Below, piece by piece: positions 1 to 11,967 of a stretch of DNA of 64,000 nucleotides. The notes under the pieces were generated by a model that had not been told where the DNA came from, did not search any database, and saw nothing but the letters and a program-made list of their open reading frames with translations. The stretch covers positions 44,911,745 through 44,975,744 of the forward strand of contig OX421962.1 of NCBI GenBank assembly GCA_949128115.1, given 5' to 3'. Positions within the stretch are counted from its first letter, which is position 1. Each line of letters starts with the position of its first letter. The stretch is from Anaspis maculata (Eukaryota; Arthropoda; Insecta; Coleoptera; Scraptiidae). The position numbers and the translations under genes were made by a program.

Positions 1-382
1 AAGCCTTCACTTACCTGTACTACTTTGGGTAATTACGGAACAACTAAAGTCCTAACGAACACCACTAGACGAAAACGAACAGCCAACCTAAGTCTTCAAC
101 TTAAAGGGGATTCTTCTGCTTCTTTGGGGAAAGTTTATTTTTATAAGAGGGGTGGGTTGGGAGATTACACTACCTTGCAGTTTCAGCCCCGTTTTTCTCT
201 TCTGCGGCCAAAAAAGGAACATGTGTGATATTTTGCTGCCTCTGAAATTTTGCCGCTCTGGGCACTCGGTGGTAAATTCGCCCTCGAGTATAGCGTATTT
301 CAAGACCCTTTCATACATCAGGATCGACAGCAACAACAATGCAACAAGAACTGGGTTGAAAGACTTCGCGTTCAACGTTTAA
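1..382. other. Intergenic, no gene recognised
   Basis: Only short overlapping open frames of under 100 codons on both strands, with no domain or motif I recognise. Nothing else is seen up to the terminal inverted repeat that begins at 383. Confidence 0.5.
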
Positions 383-1217
383 CTATAGTAGGTCCACTTG
401 TACCGTGATTCTAGTTGGCTGTGAGATTTTGTTTCTTAGTTTTCAAATCTGATATTTGAAAACTCCCTAGAACTTGGCAGTTGGTTGCATTGATGTTTGA
501 AAGTTTTAGCTTGACAACATCAACAACATTACCGTTCATGTCAAATAGACTGAAAATCACGAGTTTCACGGAAATTGTGATGGAATTATGCCCATTACTG
601 TGAAAACTGTGTTTGCGCCTCAGCTTGTGTCTTAAACAATAACGTCCAGTACCCATTTTGAAGCCCTCGAGGGTGCCATCAAGAACGCAAACTTCTGGGA
701 GAAAATTGGCGGAGTCTAGGTGCTGGGCATGTACCCCATAACGGTCAGCTTTGCGGAGATGACGTGAATTTATTTTCAAAAACCACATAATATGGAAGCA
801 TTGTGAACTATTCCTGGTTTTTGAAAAAAGTACCCACACTCTGGAAGACTGGGAACTCTGGGAAGCTACCTACACTCTTCTAATTTTTGTGTAGATGGGA
901 TTCATCGGCGTGATTACTTGATTTCACTGCTCAGGACATCGTACTGGAACAAGAAAATTGCGGAACTTGTGAAATGTGAACTACATCCACTCCATACTTG
1001 CAATTTGCAAAGTTAATTTCGGTATTTTTTTCATTCTTGACAGGAACAGCCGACACATCAACATATCCCATCTTGACAAAAACGCACCAACATAACCTAT
1101 CTTTCGAAGCCAGACGCTCAGGCGCACACTATAGGCAGTTGGACGTGAAGTCTACAATGCCAAACTGTGAAATTTGCCCAGCCTACTAGAATCACGGTAC
1201 AAGTGAACCTACTATAG
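383..1217. mobile_element. 835-bp non-autonomous DNA element with about 35-bp TIRs
   Basis: The left end (383-417, beginning CTATAGTAGGTCCACTTG) returns reverse-complemented at 1181-1217 (ending GTGAACCTACTATAG) with one or two mismatches over about 35 bp. The two ends sit 835 bp apart. The interior has no recognisable transposase. Its longest frame is a 142-codon minus-strand ORF (411-839) that I do not recognise. A TA next to each end would suit a Tc1/mariner-type insertion, but because the terminus reads CTATAG the exact edge is ambiguous. Confidence 0.7.
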
Positions 1218-1338
1218 CACATCCGCCCATCCGCAAGGGTTCGTCGTCTCTCGGCTGTTGGATTCGCTTCTCTTCTAATGTCGTTTGGAGCCCCATTGAG
1301 CCCCTAATGCCTTTTTTGTCACTCGAAGCCCTATCTAG

Positions 1339-1500
1339 CCTTGTGTCTACATTGCGGCGATTTGAGCTCCGCTAGCCCCCTTGTGTCTTAAAATATTGTT
1401 GGGGGCTTCAATGAGCCCTGCTAGGTCTGCTATCTTCCCTTGTGTCTCCATTGAAGGATTTCAAGTCCTGCTGAGCCTCCTTGTGTCTTAAAGTATCTTT
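1339..1500. repeat. Degenerate tandem repeat, about 100-bp unit
   Basis: The motif CCTTGTGTCT occurs at 1339, 1379, 1438 and 1479. The spacing alternates 40, 59 and 41 bp, which indicates a dimeric unit of about 100 bp present twice with divergence. No coding potential is seen. Confidence 0.55.
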
Positions 1501-1546
1501 CAGAGCCCCGATAAGCCCGGACATGCATGCGCGGGCGCAATGCTTG

Positions 1547-1620
1547 CGAAGAATTGTCCGGCGAAGAATTGTCCGCGCGAAGAATTGTCCGCGAAGAATT
1601 GTCCGCGCGAAGAATTGTCC
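1547..1620. repeat. Minisatellite of GAAGAATTGTCCG, five copies
   Basis: Five copies of CGAAGAATTGTCCG are separated by 0-3 extra C/G bases. This creates a short CpG-dense island in otherwise AT-rich DNA. The small open frames across it (repeating ARTILR or AKNCPR-like peptides) are products of the repeat and are not genes. Confidence 0.85.
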
Positions 1621-1687
1621 TAGCACCAAAGAAATTATGCCAAGAATTCGTAATGCCGTGAAGAGATGGAATGTAAACAGTAAACAC

Positions 1688-1777
1688 CCACTGTCCAAGG
1701 GGAAACATGAGTACTTTAGATGGACAATATGGACAGTAGGACAGTAATTTACGTATATGTTTCCCCTTGGACAGTGG
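1688..1777. repeat. Perfect 21-bp inverted repeat (hairpin)
   Basis: Bases 1688-1708 are the exact reverse complement of 1757-1777. The arm carries CACTGTCCAAGGGGAAACAT and the loop is 48 bases. It could be a tiny MITE or a structured RNA. No flanking duplication is evident. Confidence 0.75.
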
Positions 1778-4700
1778 TTTTTCACTTTTTATATTCCATT
1801 TCTTGAGAATTTAGTAAAATATACTAATAATCATTATGATTCGTAAGCAGACCACATACATCGACGAAGTGTGACAAATGAATACAAGGCAGGAAGTGCC
1901 GCATTGCCAGGTACAAGACTGAGAACAGCTATGCCCACCCCCTCCCTCACAGTGGGATGCTGACCTATCAGTGCGGAGAGTGGGGTTGGCTTTGCAAGAT
2001 ATTGCAGAAGTTTGAATGGTGAAAACGTCAAAGAACGCAGCTATAATAATTACTGTGAGTGTGACAGCACATATTTACCCGCCATCAAACTGATGACGCA
2101 ACCAAGTTGATAGTATGGCACCAGCCAGTTCCACCGAAATTTTACGAGCGATTCAACTTTATCAGGCTCATATTTGCTAATTCACAGCCAGTAGCATGGC
2201 CAGTTGCTTAGTTACTATGAGAGTGATAAAGTTGATTCGTTCATAAAAGTTTGGTGGGACTGGAGGACAAACCCGTAGTTTAAAATTTGTCAACATGGAA
2301 TTTTAGATCAAATATTTGAACAAGTAAAGGAAGTTCATACTTCTACACATTTTGTGAATATTTTTCTCTTTTGTTCTTGTTAAAGACGCGTAGGTATCTC
2401 TAGGAATGACGATCGCGGTCCAATATTCATAAGATCGGCAGAACGAGATCGAAGCAAAATTAAATAGCTTAGTAAACGTCTTTTTTTCTTCTTCCTTCTT
2501 TACGTTGTCGACAATCTAAAAGAAAAATCAATTACATTAGCAGCAGTAGCCTGGTATAAGTATGATTAAGAGTGCCTAAGCTTGCGTTTTTAATCCCCCA
2601 AGGGCGGAAAAGGTGCTCATTCAAACGGTCCTAATAATTAATTGATGAAAGATGGATTTCTTTAGTGGCTCCAGGCAAATAATAATTAAAGATGATGACA
2701 GCAAAAATATATGAGCGGATGTTTAAAAGTCCTATATTACGGAGCCGAGCAAATATTACACGCTGTGTCCGGAGGCTGGCGAAGACCAATTATTAGGCTA
2801 TCGAAACTGATGTCGTCTCCGGCAATAAAATGCTCAAATGCCAAAAAATATCTCCAGGATTCTTTGAGATATTCTGTGATCGCCCTTCCATTTGTAGGGC
2901 AGAATTTGTTTTATGAACATCTTTTACCGTAGATATAAAACGAGGTTAGTTCCAGATCAATACTCGAATGATTCGCTAAAACTTTTAAGTAGGTTCTTTT
3001 AGTTTCGGAAGTTTTTATTGGAGTCTTGCTAAAGGCTGTAATTACTTTCAACTTCTAATTCTGAAGCTGTTTCTGTAGAAGTGAGTTTTTTCTTATAGTG
3101 TTTACTATACCTATCTATATACCTACTAACCGTTAGTAACTAACGAGCGATTGGATAGAAGAAGTGCTTAGAAAGTACGAAAACCCACGCTTGAATTGAA
3201 AATATCAGCTACATATTTATCTACTCTTGTATTATGATACAAGAGAGGATTACTGATTGTATACGTGATCGATTCAATGCGATTCTGGAGATGCATTTTC
3301 GATTCCACTTCAATACAGTGCAAAACTTTTCTCTGAAAAGTATACCTACCTACGTTTCCATCCAAGTTTTCCCGTCTTGATTTATAGCCGTGCAGAGGCG
3401 TCCTGCACAATAAAATTGTACCTATGCGTCTCCACGAAATCTTTCCCAACTGAAAGCAACGTTTAGTCCTGGAACCCGGTCTCATTAATTCGAAGATGCT
3501 CGCGCCGTCATTACATGCTCGCTTGACCCCAGTGCTGGGAGAAATTGCTTTCGGAAAAATAAAAGGAAACGTTTTATTCCCAGCAGTCGACATTGGAGAA
3601 GAGGTCTTTCCGACGAAGAGTCTTTATCCTGGCACCGCACGTTCAACCAAAGTGGGCGCAGTCCTGCATGTCGGGATGAACAGCTGCCCGGCAGCCGTAG
3701 GGGATTCGTCAAAGTCTTACAGATAAAGCAAATTTTGAGGTTTGCTTAGGCCGTGCGGACGGCTCAATCTCGGCATCGGCAGCTCTATTTTCTTATTTTT
3801 TTAAGTCGGGAACACGTTGACTTGAATAACAGTCGTGAAATTTCGTCGCTAAAAAAGTGCAGAATGAAAAAAATCGATGAAAAAATAAAAAAAACTGTAA
3901 TAGCACTCTAATGCCCGACTGCATGAAGGTAGTATCAAATTTTAGTTCAGTAACAAACACGGGATCAAATCTTCAAGGTGATATAAAGTGCAAACCACAA
4001 ACCACGATTACTTCAAGGAAAGAATGATGGGAATACAAACTACATTGGCGTGCAAAATTAACGCAACCCTAAACTTTTGCCTTAAATTTGAAGTCGGTTT
4101 TCTTTCAAACCATCCGGCTGATTTGAGATAGTCTTCTTTTGGATGAAACGTTGATTCCTCAAAAATGATATTTTGTAAAAAAATAATCAAAAAAAATCAA
4201 TAATAGCTTGTTTTATTCCAATATTTTTGGAGTCTAGCATGGAGAGTACCAGCCACAGTAAAAGGTCACGCTTCATGGCCAACCGTACCCTGGTCCTTTC
4301 CCAACATTCCTGTTTTTGTTTCATTTCATTATGTCAATTTTTAAGGAAGATACAATTTTTGAACCCCTAGCTTTCTGATGTTTTTGCTGTTACATAGCTG
4401 CCACTCCCAAAGCTGGGCTAGGCTATACTGAATGTCTGTATATTGCACCGCCAACATAGAGAAAACCGCCCCTGATCAACTTGACATAACATGATATTGC
4501 AATTTGTCCCAGACCTGATGCTCTGGTGTTCTCATTTTATGAATAATACTTAGTTGCTACTTTTAAACGTGAGCTTAGAAACATTTCATCTTCAATATGC
4601 GCCGCCGACATGAGAATATTGCTAAAAACCGCCCCCAATTAATTTAACATTAAAAACATAAACCCGAAGACATAGCGATCTAATTCTTTAGTTATACGAA

Positions 4701-6975
4701 TGAATTACTTAAAATGGAAAAGGATAGGCTATTTTTGGTTAATCGCTGCCCCCAGATTCCGCCCCCAAAAAAGAAAAAGTGCAACTTTCAACAATTTTTA
4801 CTGATTTAGATGTTGATGTTACCTCAAACAATCAGAAACTTCCAAACTGTGCAAGAGTCTTTGCCAAACGCTGCCGCTCCCACACGCCCCCTCAAAGTAA
4901 GAGATAAATGTTGAACATAAACCTTGTTGTTGATGATTGGAAGACCTTGCATCCAAATCTATTTCATTGGCAAGTACCCCATTCCGATCACAAAATATCA
5001 CAATGAGTTTCGATTGAAGATAGTGGGCAAAGATTGGTGTTTCTTCTTGAACCAAATTTCTTCACATTCATAATACCTATGTCTCTTTGAGAACATGCGC
5101 TACTGAGACTCATGCACATGAAGGCATACTCACTTGTTCCTTTCTGGCTTCGTTGAGATGCTGGCGGGAAATTTATTATTCTGTCTTTCGGCCAAATTCA
5201 GGTCCTCAGAAATGCTACTTGCCGTACCCTTCAGCAGTATACAACTCTCCAGCACTGTTATTACGATCAATTTATCAGTCCAAATACCACCAAGTTACTT
5301 TTTCTAGAGTCCTATCTAATGTACTTATCATATTTCGCCCTCGGCTCATCATATTCAACTTTCAACTTGATGAAAGTTGTTTCACTATTGACATGTCTAG
5401 CTTGCAAGCCATCAATTTTTGTTTTTATTCCGATTCTAATATCATCCTCTGACTGCCTTCCATTTGAATCTTAAATGGATTTCGCTAGCCTTTCATATAG
5501 ATTAAAAATTCGTAGTGGTTGCTGCTTTCTATTAGTGAAGTTGCCATTTCACAAAACAGAGAAAAGTATACTCTTGATCTCTTCACAACTATTTTTTATT
5601 TAAAATGCATTTCGGCCTTGTCGTAAGGCCAAGTCCGTAACACCGTAACATATCAAGTTCGTAACACCTCTCTATGATCTTGAAAACACAAGACGCATGT
5701 CTAATGTATGTTCTTCAGTCGTAGAAAGCATTAGAGTAATTGAATATGTAAAAATAATTGGAATCTTCTTGGATATCACCAAAATCACCACCTGTGTTTG
5801 CTTCGTTTGCTGTTTAGTTTACTGTTTATGTTTTTTCTGCTCGATACTGGTGTTGTTTTCTATGGAGAAAAACCCTCTGGAAGACTGAATAAGAACTCCA
5901 CGATTCCACATTTCACAGGTTAGTGTATTCTCCTGCATGTTACATTCTCAATAATCGACGCAAAAAAAAAGAATAAGTAAGCATAATTTTATCTACAATG
6001 GTCTTTAAAATGTTTGGTGAATGTCATAATTCATTGAAAATATGACAGGAACGCGCAGAATCATCACTTTTAGCACGTCGCCCATCGCGATTGGCTGAAT
6101 TTTATATGAATCTATATGATTTGATATGCTATTTTACGTATCCTGTTCGAAATACATATACAATTTTATATGTTTTCATATGCCAAATGCGGTATCTTAT
6201 ATGTACCCTGTAAGCTATTTTGCCTAATATGCTATTAGTTTTTGTAAATAAAATTCTTCATGTTTTTTGTATTCGCAAACTACTGTTTCAAAAACCGAAT
6301 ACAGAACATATAGAAAACATATAGAATTCTATATGATTTTATTCACATGATTTTATCTGAAATTTCCGACAGGGTCAGTAGATGGCGCTTGTGTCGACAA
6401 AAACGTATCGCGAGTCACTGAAACAACCACCGAACGCACAATGCTTGTTCTTGTTTGTTCCCACACAAGCCTTCGATTTCTTTCATTCTAACATGTTCAA
6501 ACTTTCCTTGCCACTTTATCGCTAAACCACTAACCTAACTTTCTCTTATTAAATGTGTTTGGCGTTTTTGTCCGAAGATTTCACTGTTAACTGTCAAGCT
6601 GCGGTTGCCATCTGTCAAAAAACCGGCGCATGCTTCCCTCACGTGAAGGGGGCCTGGAACTTTGAGCTCAAACCAAAGTACATCCTTGTTCAAGATAAAT
6701 CAAAATACACCTTGCAAGTATTGGATTCTAAGATAAGCGAATTACGCAAAAAAATTTGAATTTTATGTTACTTTATCAAAGAGATTTTATTTATTTTCAT
6801 ACATAAAGAATGTTTTTTCATTTGAAAGTTATGTAGTATATACGAATAAAAGTTGAATTGACAAAAAGGATGAACATTGTATTTATTATTGGCAAATACA
6901 CCACCTGGAAAATCCTGGAATGTGGTCATGAAAATCAGGGAAAAGTCAGGGAATTTCAAACTCACTAGTCGCTGA
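1778..6975. other. Intergenic, no gene recognised
   Basis: No frame here resembles a known protein. The longest are 141 codons (3168-3593, minus) and 121 codons (5087-5452, plus), neither recognisable. At 6090-6360 there is an AT-rich stretch with many ATATG/CATAT words, possibly an old repeat. At 6665-6690 a short stretch matches the foldback family described at 63051-63377. Confidence 0.4.
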
Positions 6976-7086
6976 GCACCTTGTTGTAGCTTTCGAAAAA
7001 GACCTAAATGGTAAGATTCTGTCAAGGAATGAATTGATTGCGATTGATTCCGCAACGCTTCATTTCACCAATTCAACTCCGTCCTT
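6976..7086 (+). repeat. Half-copy of the 63-kb foldback family
   Basis: The stretch from the GTAGCTTTCGAAA word to ACTCCGTCCTTAA matches the right arm of the palindromic repeat at 63051-63377. It shares AGACC, GGTAAGA, TCAAGGAAT, CGCAACGCTT, CACCAA and CTCCGTCC in the same order. Only one arm is present. A further fragment of the same arm lies at about 6665-6690, so the copy may be split by 285 bp of unrelated DNA. Confidence 0.6.
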
Positions 7087-10000
7087 AACAAGACCACAAC
7101 ACAAAATACAAGTTGGTCTCAGATGAAAGAGTTGAAAAAACTAGAACGATTGCATAGGGTCTTGTAAATTTACTTACCTCGTGGAGGGCGCTGCGGTTAT
7201 AATTAAGAACGACAATGATGTCAGAGCGGCAAAATTTCACGGGCTACCTATAGCTATTCACGGTCATACCTGTACCTGATTCCGTTGCCGATGAGATGAC
7301 GACAGTTTCAAGCCTGGCATAATCATTACTGATTGTTTGAAGACAATGACGTTTGTCAAAACGACAACAGCAATAACAAGACCATGGGAACGTGATGGGT
7401 GAAAATCGGAGGTGGAAATCTAGGTAAAAACATCTTCCCAAGTGACGTCACGATAATATTTTCAAAACGTTTTATCGGCTGATCGGACTCGTATAGAAAA
7501 CTTAGATTTGTTCCGTATACTCTCAAACTACCTTTCCCATAAGTTAGTCTAATGAAATATAGACTCGATTTTTGTGTTGTGGTCTCCTTTAAGACACGGT
7601 ATTTTCATCTTTGTATAAGTTCCGAATAACTTTCTTCAGCAGATAAGCGCTGCGCTGCACGTTCTGCGCAGGCTTGAATTTGAATGACAATTCTGTCACA
7701 TGTCCACAAATTTTGCGAACAAAAGCTTTCGTTTTATATTGGCATGCATCATTGTTGTTGTTTTGATGATACATAACCTATTGAACAAAACATAAGCAAC
7801 GAAACGTTCCTGAGGTATTTCACGTTGTAAAGTTGGCAGCTCTTGCGTTCGCCACAGTCGCTCACAATGACCTTGTACTGAATGTGTTGACGTCGAGCTG
7901 ACAGTTTTTTTTGTTAGCTTTTTTTTTGTTTGCGAGATTTACAGCTACATCATCACGCGATGACCTTGAATCTTTACGTTGATAACCGAATCAGCAGTAG
8001 CGTAGTGACTCTGCACGGGTCCATATTTAACCGACTTCCTGGCCCCAACCACCTCCCTTGTTTGAAAAATAATTTACAATAGTTTGTTGTTAATTTGATA
8101 TCTGTAGCAGGGGGTCCATGGGCCCCCTAAATCTACCAACCTGTGTCTTTTGCAGACGTTGGACACCCTTCCACTCCGCCATTGAGAATATACGATTCCT
8201 CTTACGCAGGGCATTCATTTGTTCCGTGTGGAACAAAATAACTTCAAGACTGTAAGACTCGTTTCCGCCGTCATACCTCACGAGGTCCAGGCGCATGGAA
8301 GTTGCCTACCTAACAGTTTTTAAGTTTTTAGTTTACAAAATTTAAAAAGCATGTAATTTTGCGCAGAATCACCCAGTTTATGGTGCATCATTTGACACAA
8401 TAAATAAAATCGTGCAAGGACACTATTATTATTATTATTAAAGTACCCATCGAAAAATTGTAACAATACAAGGGAACTCATGAAAGAAAGCGTGCTCTAA
8501 TTATGTATAGGGTCTATATTGTTCAGCATTTCCAGAAGTTTCGTGTTCTTGTTCTTGTTTTTTTTTTTTCATTGCCGAAGAAGAAAATTTTTAACAAGAG
8601 TATCTACCTTTCCGATCATACACCTTCGAGAAGTTAACTACACTCGACTGTGATAGATACCTACCTATAAGACGTTGTGATCAACTTGGCAAAGGAGCCT
8701 GAAGAGAAGTAGCGCCAGAGAGACAATGGGAGATTGGCGCCGTTTGAGAGGTGAGAGAAAACAGGGAGAGTGTTCAAAAGTAAATAGTTGATAGGAGAAC
8801 AATTCAGTGTGAGGTTTAGTCGTAAAATCAATCCTTTGTGCACGCGGGTGGCTCTCATGGCGATAGGATCAGAGAAATTAATTTGTACAATTAGGGTTCA
8901 GCCATTATTGTAGCGGAGGAAGCTATTCGTTTACTTCAATAACCTCTTAAATCAGGTTAAACCCGCAATGTGGCATTTTGCCATTGTTATTATTGTTACG
9001 TTACCTATCTGTCTCTGCTAAATATGCAAAATCAATACCAGAGGTAGAAATGTAGGCAGGTATGTAAGTGCGAGTAGGTAGGTTACACGAGTTTATTATA
9101 CTGTTTCTCTATCCATGCAAAATTCTGCCCCATTCCGATTCCGACCATGGAAGCAGTTCAGTTATATACGAAAAATTCATTAAAAGCCCTCGATGGCCAG
9201 TCGAGGATTAGGCGGCGCCGGGTGATTTTTTTTTATTAGTCATCTGGGAGCTCTCATGTCATTTTTATGGGACCACTGACACAGAATCTACTGATTAAAA
9301 AACCGCGCTGGCTTTTACATTTAAAATAAAATCGCAATTTAATGACTGCCCATTCCAAAATAATATCTTTGTGATAGCCAAGACGCAGGTTTGGCTTGTG
9401 GAGATTCGGTTATGTCGCACTTTCCAGCAAATTTCAATTACGGTCGCACCATGCGCATCACAAACTCACGTCAGTCTGAATGCCTGAATCTGAATCACGA
9501 AATCAAGTCAACTAAGACGTAAAGTCGTAAAGTCACGTCAACCATGCAGTCCACCACTGACGTGCGTGAGAACCCTGTACGTTTTCATATATCCGGATAA
9601 CCATTTTATTTTTAGTCTAGGATCTGGGGAAAACACCAGTCTTATAACCCCGGATTACAGTACATGACAGAATAATTCTGGAAGTGACAGTGATACTAAT
9701 ATAAGACCGCATTATGGTCAAGCAAAATGACATGTTCCTCATCTCAGTGGTACCTTTATGATTTTGTGTGTTGCACCTCCCTCCTGCTAGGTGGCTGAAT
9801 CTTGATCAAAATCGCGAATAAACTTCAGCTTGAGAGTCACCATTTCTGTTCTTTAAACCGGATAATTCGAAAGTTGCATTTTCCAGTTAGCCGAGAGTTC
9901 ATAATTCAGAAAGGTTAATGGATTCGCCCTGTTGTGCGGCATTTAAAGAAAGCCATAGCCGGAGGTGCGAGGAAATGAATAAATAAAACCAAGTAAAATC

Positions 10001-10512
10001 CAATTAAAACTTGAAAACCTACTTAACCGCACGCCCGCAACCTGCATGGCTTGATGGCAAATAACAAACAAATCAGAATGAGTGATTCCCTCTCGCGCAC
10101 AATACCCCAAAACAAAACTTCACTGACTCATTAATTGACTCCTAAAATTGAATTCCAGGGCCTATATACCTACTATAGATATAGGTACGTTTCGCAATAT
10201 TCCCGTCGAAAAACCACACCGTTTCTGGCTCCAAACTGTGTGCAACCAATAATATGGCTATAATATGGGAAATGGAATTCAATGCAATTTTGTCCCGATG
10301 CGCGATGCCAAATATAGGATCGGTAATTCGCACCTCAGTCGAATGGTCATAGCGAATCAACATTATCGAGACTGCCCTTTGTCGTCTAAATTAATATTAG
10401 TTCGGCTAGGTCGCTTGGTATTATGGGTATTACGATAACCACAAACACAATATACGTAAATGCGTATTGGCCACTATTACCAAGTATCATACTACAGGAT
10501 GATTTTTTGAAA
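7087..10512. other. Intergenic, no gene recognised
   Basis: Only short frames, none recognisable. Minor points: an (ATT)n tract at about 8427-8440, a GC-rich near-palindrome at about 8108-8127 (AGGGGGTCCATGGGCCCCCT), and homopolymer T runs at about 7907-7928 and 8560. Confidence 0.4.
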
Positions 10513-10517
10513 GGGAC
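10513..10517. repeat. Left target-site duplication GGGAC of the Gypsy element
   Basis: GGGAC directly precedes the 5' LTR and recurs directly after the 3' LTR at 15175-15179. A 5-bp duplication suits Ty3/Gypsy integration and shows that both element ends are intact. Confidence 0.93.
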
Positions 10518-10638
10518 TGTAGGTACATTGTTATTGTTATTACGTAGAGATTGTTGGCAGTTGCCTAAGATATAGAATAATAAAAATATACACGTTGAAT
10601 CATTCCATATTTTAATAATAGCAAGACTATATGCTATA
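10518..10638 (+). repeat. 5' LTR, 121 bp
   Basis: Runs from TGTAGGTACATTG to CTATATGCTATA and matches 15054-15174 at every base by eye. It is unusually short for an LTR. It contains AATAAAA at about 10577, a possible polyadenylation signal, and ends in ATA rather than the usual CA. Confidence 0.95.
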
Positions 10639-10639
10639 T

Positions 10640-10657
10640 TGGTGACCCCGACGTGAT
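10640..10657 (+). promoter_or_regulatory. Primer-binding site, tRNA-Trp
   Basis: TGGTGACCCCGACGTGAT begins two bases after the 5' LTR. Eukaryotic tRNA-Trp ends ATCACGTCGGGGTCACCA (recalled, not searched), which is its exact 18-nt reverse complement. Minus-strand DNA synthesis would therefore be primed by tRNA-Trp, as in CsRn1-clade elements. Confidence 0.92.
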
Positions 10658-10857
10658 TCAACGGCGCAGTGCGACCCATCCCGACCGTCCCAACGTGCGA
10701 CCCATCCCGACCGTCCCAACGTGCGGTCCGTCCCGACGTGATTCAACGGCGCAGTGCGACCCATCTCGACCGTCCCAACGTGCGACCCATCCCGACCGTC
10801 CCAACGTGCGGTCCGTCCCGACGTGATTCAACGGCGCAGTGCGACCCATCTCGACCG
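10651..10857 (+). repeat. 85-bp tandem repeat in the retrotransposon leader
   Basis: Units start at 10651, 10736 and 10821, each with ACGTGATTCAACGGCGCAGT. The first two are full 85-bp units with one difference and the third is partial. Each unit holds two copies of a roughly 26-bp sub-repeat (GCGACCCATC followed by CGACCGTCCCAACGT). Each unit is preceded by CCCG, so the last 11 nt of the primer site (CCCGACGTGAT) are rebuilt at 10732-10742 and 10817-10827. The tract is GC- and CpG-rich, unlike the coding part. It lies in the 5' untranslated region, where packaging and dimerisation signals are usual. Confidence 0.9.
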
Positions 10858-11037
10858 CCGCGACGTAATCCAGCGCAACGAGATCCACCCCAACACGATC
10901 AAGTCCGACCGAAGTAATCCGGCAGATAGACGATCCATCTCTGCCCGAAGTGAACCAGTGCAACGAGATTACTACTCGACGCAACCACTCCGACGTGATT
11001 CCTGCCCGACATCATCCTGTCCACACACAACGTCAAC

Positions 11038-11967
11038 ATGACAGATCAACAAGAGACAGGTGCAGGTGCCGGCGACAATCACAATAATGTCCTGCGAGAA
11101 CAAGCCGCAACATCAATTAAATTACCATCATTTTGGACACAATGCCCCGAAGCATGGTTTATGCAAGCTGAAGTTCAGTTCAATTTAAAAGGTATAAACA
11201 GGAACAATACAAAATATGAATACGTTGTTGCCTCTCTGCCTCAAGAGGTGATACTGACCGTATGGGATAAAATTAAAAATCCCTTAAATCAAAATTACGA
11301 TCAGCTAAAGGCCACATTAATTCAAAGGCATTCAATAAGCGAAGAAAAAAAACTCGAGGAACTTTTGTCTAATACTAACCTGGGCGATCGCAAGCCTTCA
11401 GAATTGTACAGGTCAATGGAAATATTAACTGGTACCTCCACGACGGTAGGCAGAGAGCTCTTAAAACAGTTATGGTTGAAAAAGTTACCTCCCGCTATCA
11501 ACATCGCTCTCATGGCTTCAAGTAAAACCGATATTCAAGAACTCTCTGACATAGCCGACAAAATATGGGACGTATCAACCCAAACGCTTCATCATGTCAA
11601 TGCTTTCCATCATTCACAACATCAACAGTCATCTCATCAATCGACTGTAGCTCCCGATATATCTTTAGACATTATGAAATTGATTTCTAAATTATCTTGT
11701 CAGTACAACGAAATTCATTCAGAAATGGCTGAACTAAAAAAATCAATTGCAGGTAACACTTTACCATCAACATCATGTACAGAATGTCATCGACGCAGCA
11801 GTCGCAGCAGAAGTGGGAGTTACGAAAGGCACTCCCAGCGTAATGCAAGCAAAAACAGGAATTTCCTTAAAAATAATCAACCTTGTTGTTGGTACCACTT
11901 CAATTTTGGCGAAAAAGCAAATAAGTGCATCCAACCTTGCAGCTATACATCTTCAAAAAACGAGTAA
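11038..11967 (+). CDS. gag: Gag polyprotein of the CsRn1-like Gypsy element
   Basis: A 309-residue frame that starts at the first ATG after the leader. It is the structural protein that forms cytoplasmic particles and packages element RNA. Residues about 25-160 resemble the alpha-helical capsid of Gypsy elements, with W and F positions and the repeated LPP, LL and [10 protein letters not shown] motifs. A polar Ser/Arg stretch lies at about 255-275. The C-terminus has one zinc knuckle C284-x2-H287-x9-C297-x3-C301. This replaces the usual CCHC spacing and is typical of the CsRn1 lineage. The stop lies two codons after the slippery heptamer A_AAA_AAC. Nothing in the frame appears broken. Function and fold are inferred from family knowledge. 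Confidence 0.93.
   Translation: MTDQQETGAGAGDNHNNVLREQAATSIKLPSFWTQCPEAWFMQAEVQFNLKGINRNNTKYEYVVASLPQEVILTVWDKIKNPLNQNYDQLKATLIQRHSISEEKKLEELLSNTNLGDRKPSELYRSMEILTGTSTTVGRELLKQLWLKKLPPAINIALMASSKTDIQELSDIADKIWDVSTQTLHHVNAFHHSQHQQSSHQSTVAPDISLDIMKLISKLSCQYNEIHSEMAELKKSIAGNTLPSTSCTECHRRSSRSRSGSYERHSQRNASKNRNFLKNNQPCCWYHFNFGEKANKCIQPCSYTSSKNE

Noticed and set aside
411..839. 142-codon protein within the TIR element as transposase
   Set aside because: No DDE/D pattern or known DNA-binding motif. Far shorter than a transposase.
1339..1620. CRISPR array
   Set aside because: Repeats are of irregular length without unique spacers, and the DNA is eukaryotic.
8424..8445. Retrotransposon tail at an (ATT)n tract
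   Set aside because: Only a short microsatellite. No upstream coding match.
10669..11041. Small proteins rich in RPDVIQRRS-like repeats
   Set aside because: These frames translate the retrotransposon leader repeat. The gag ATG follows at 11038.
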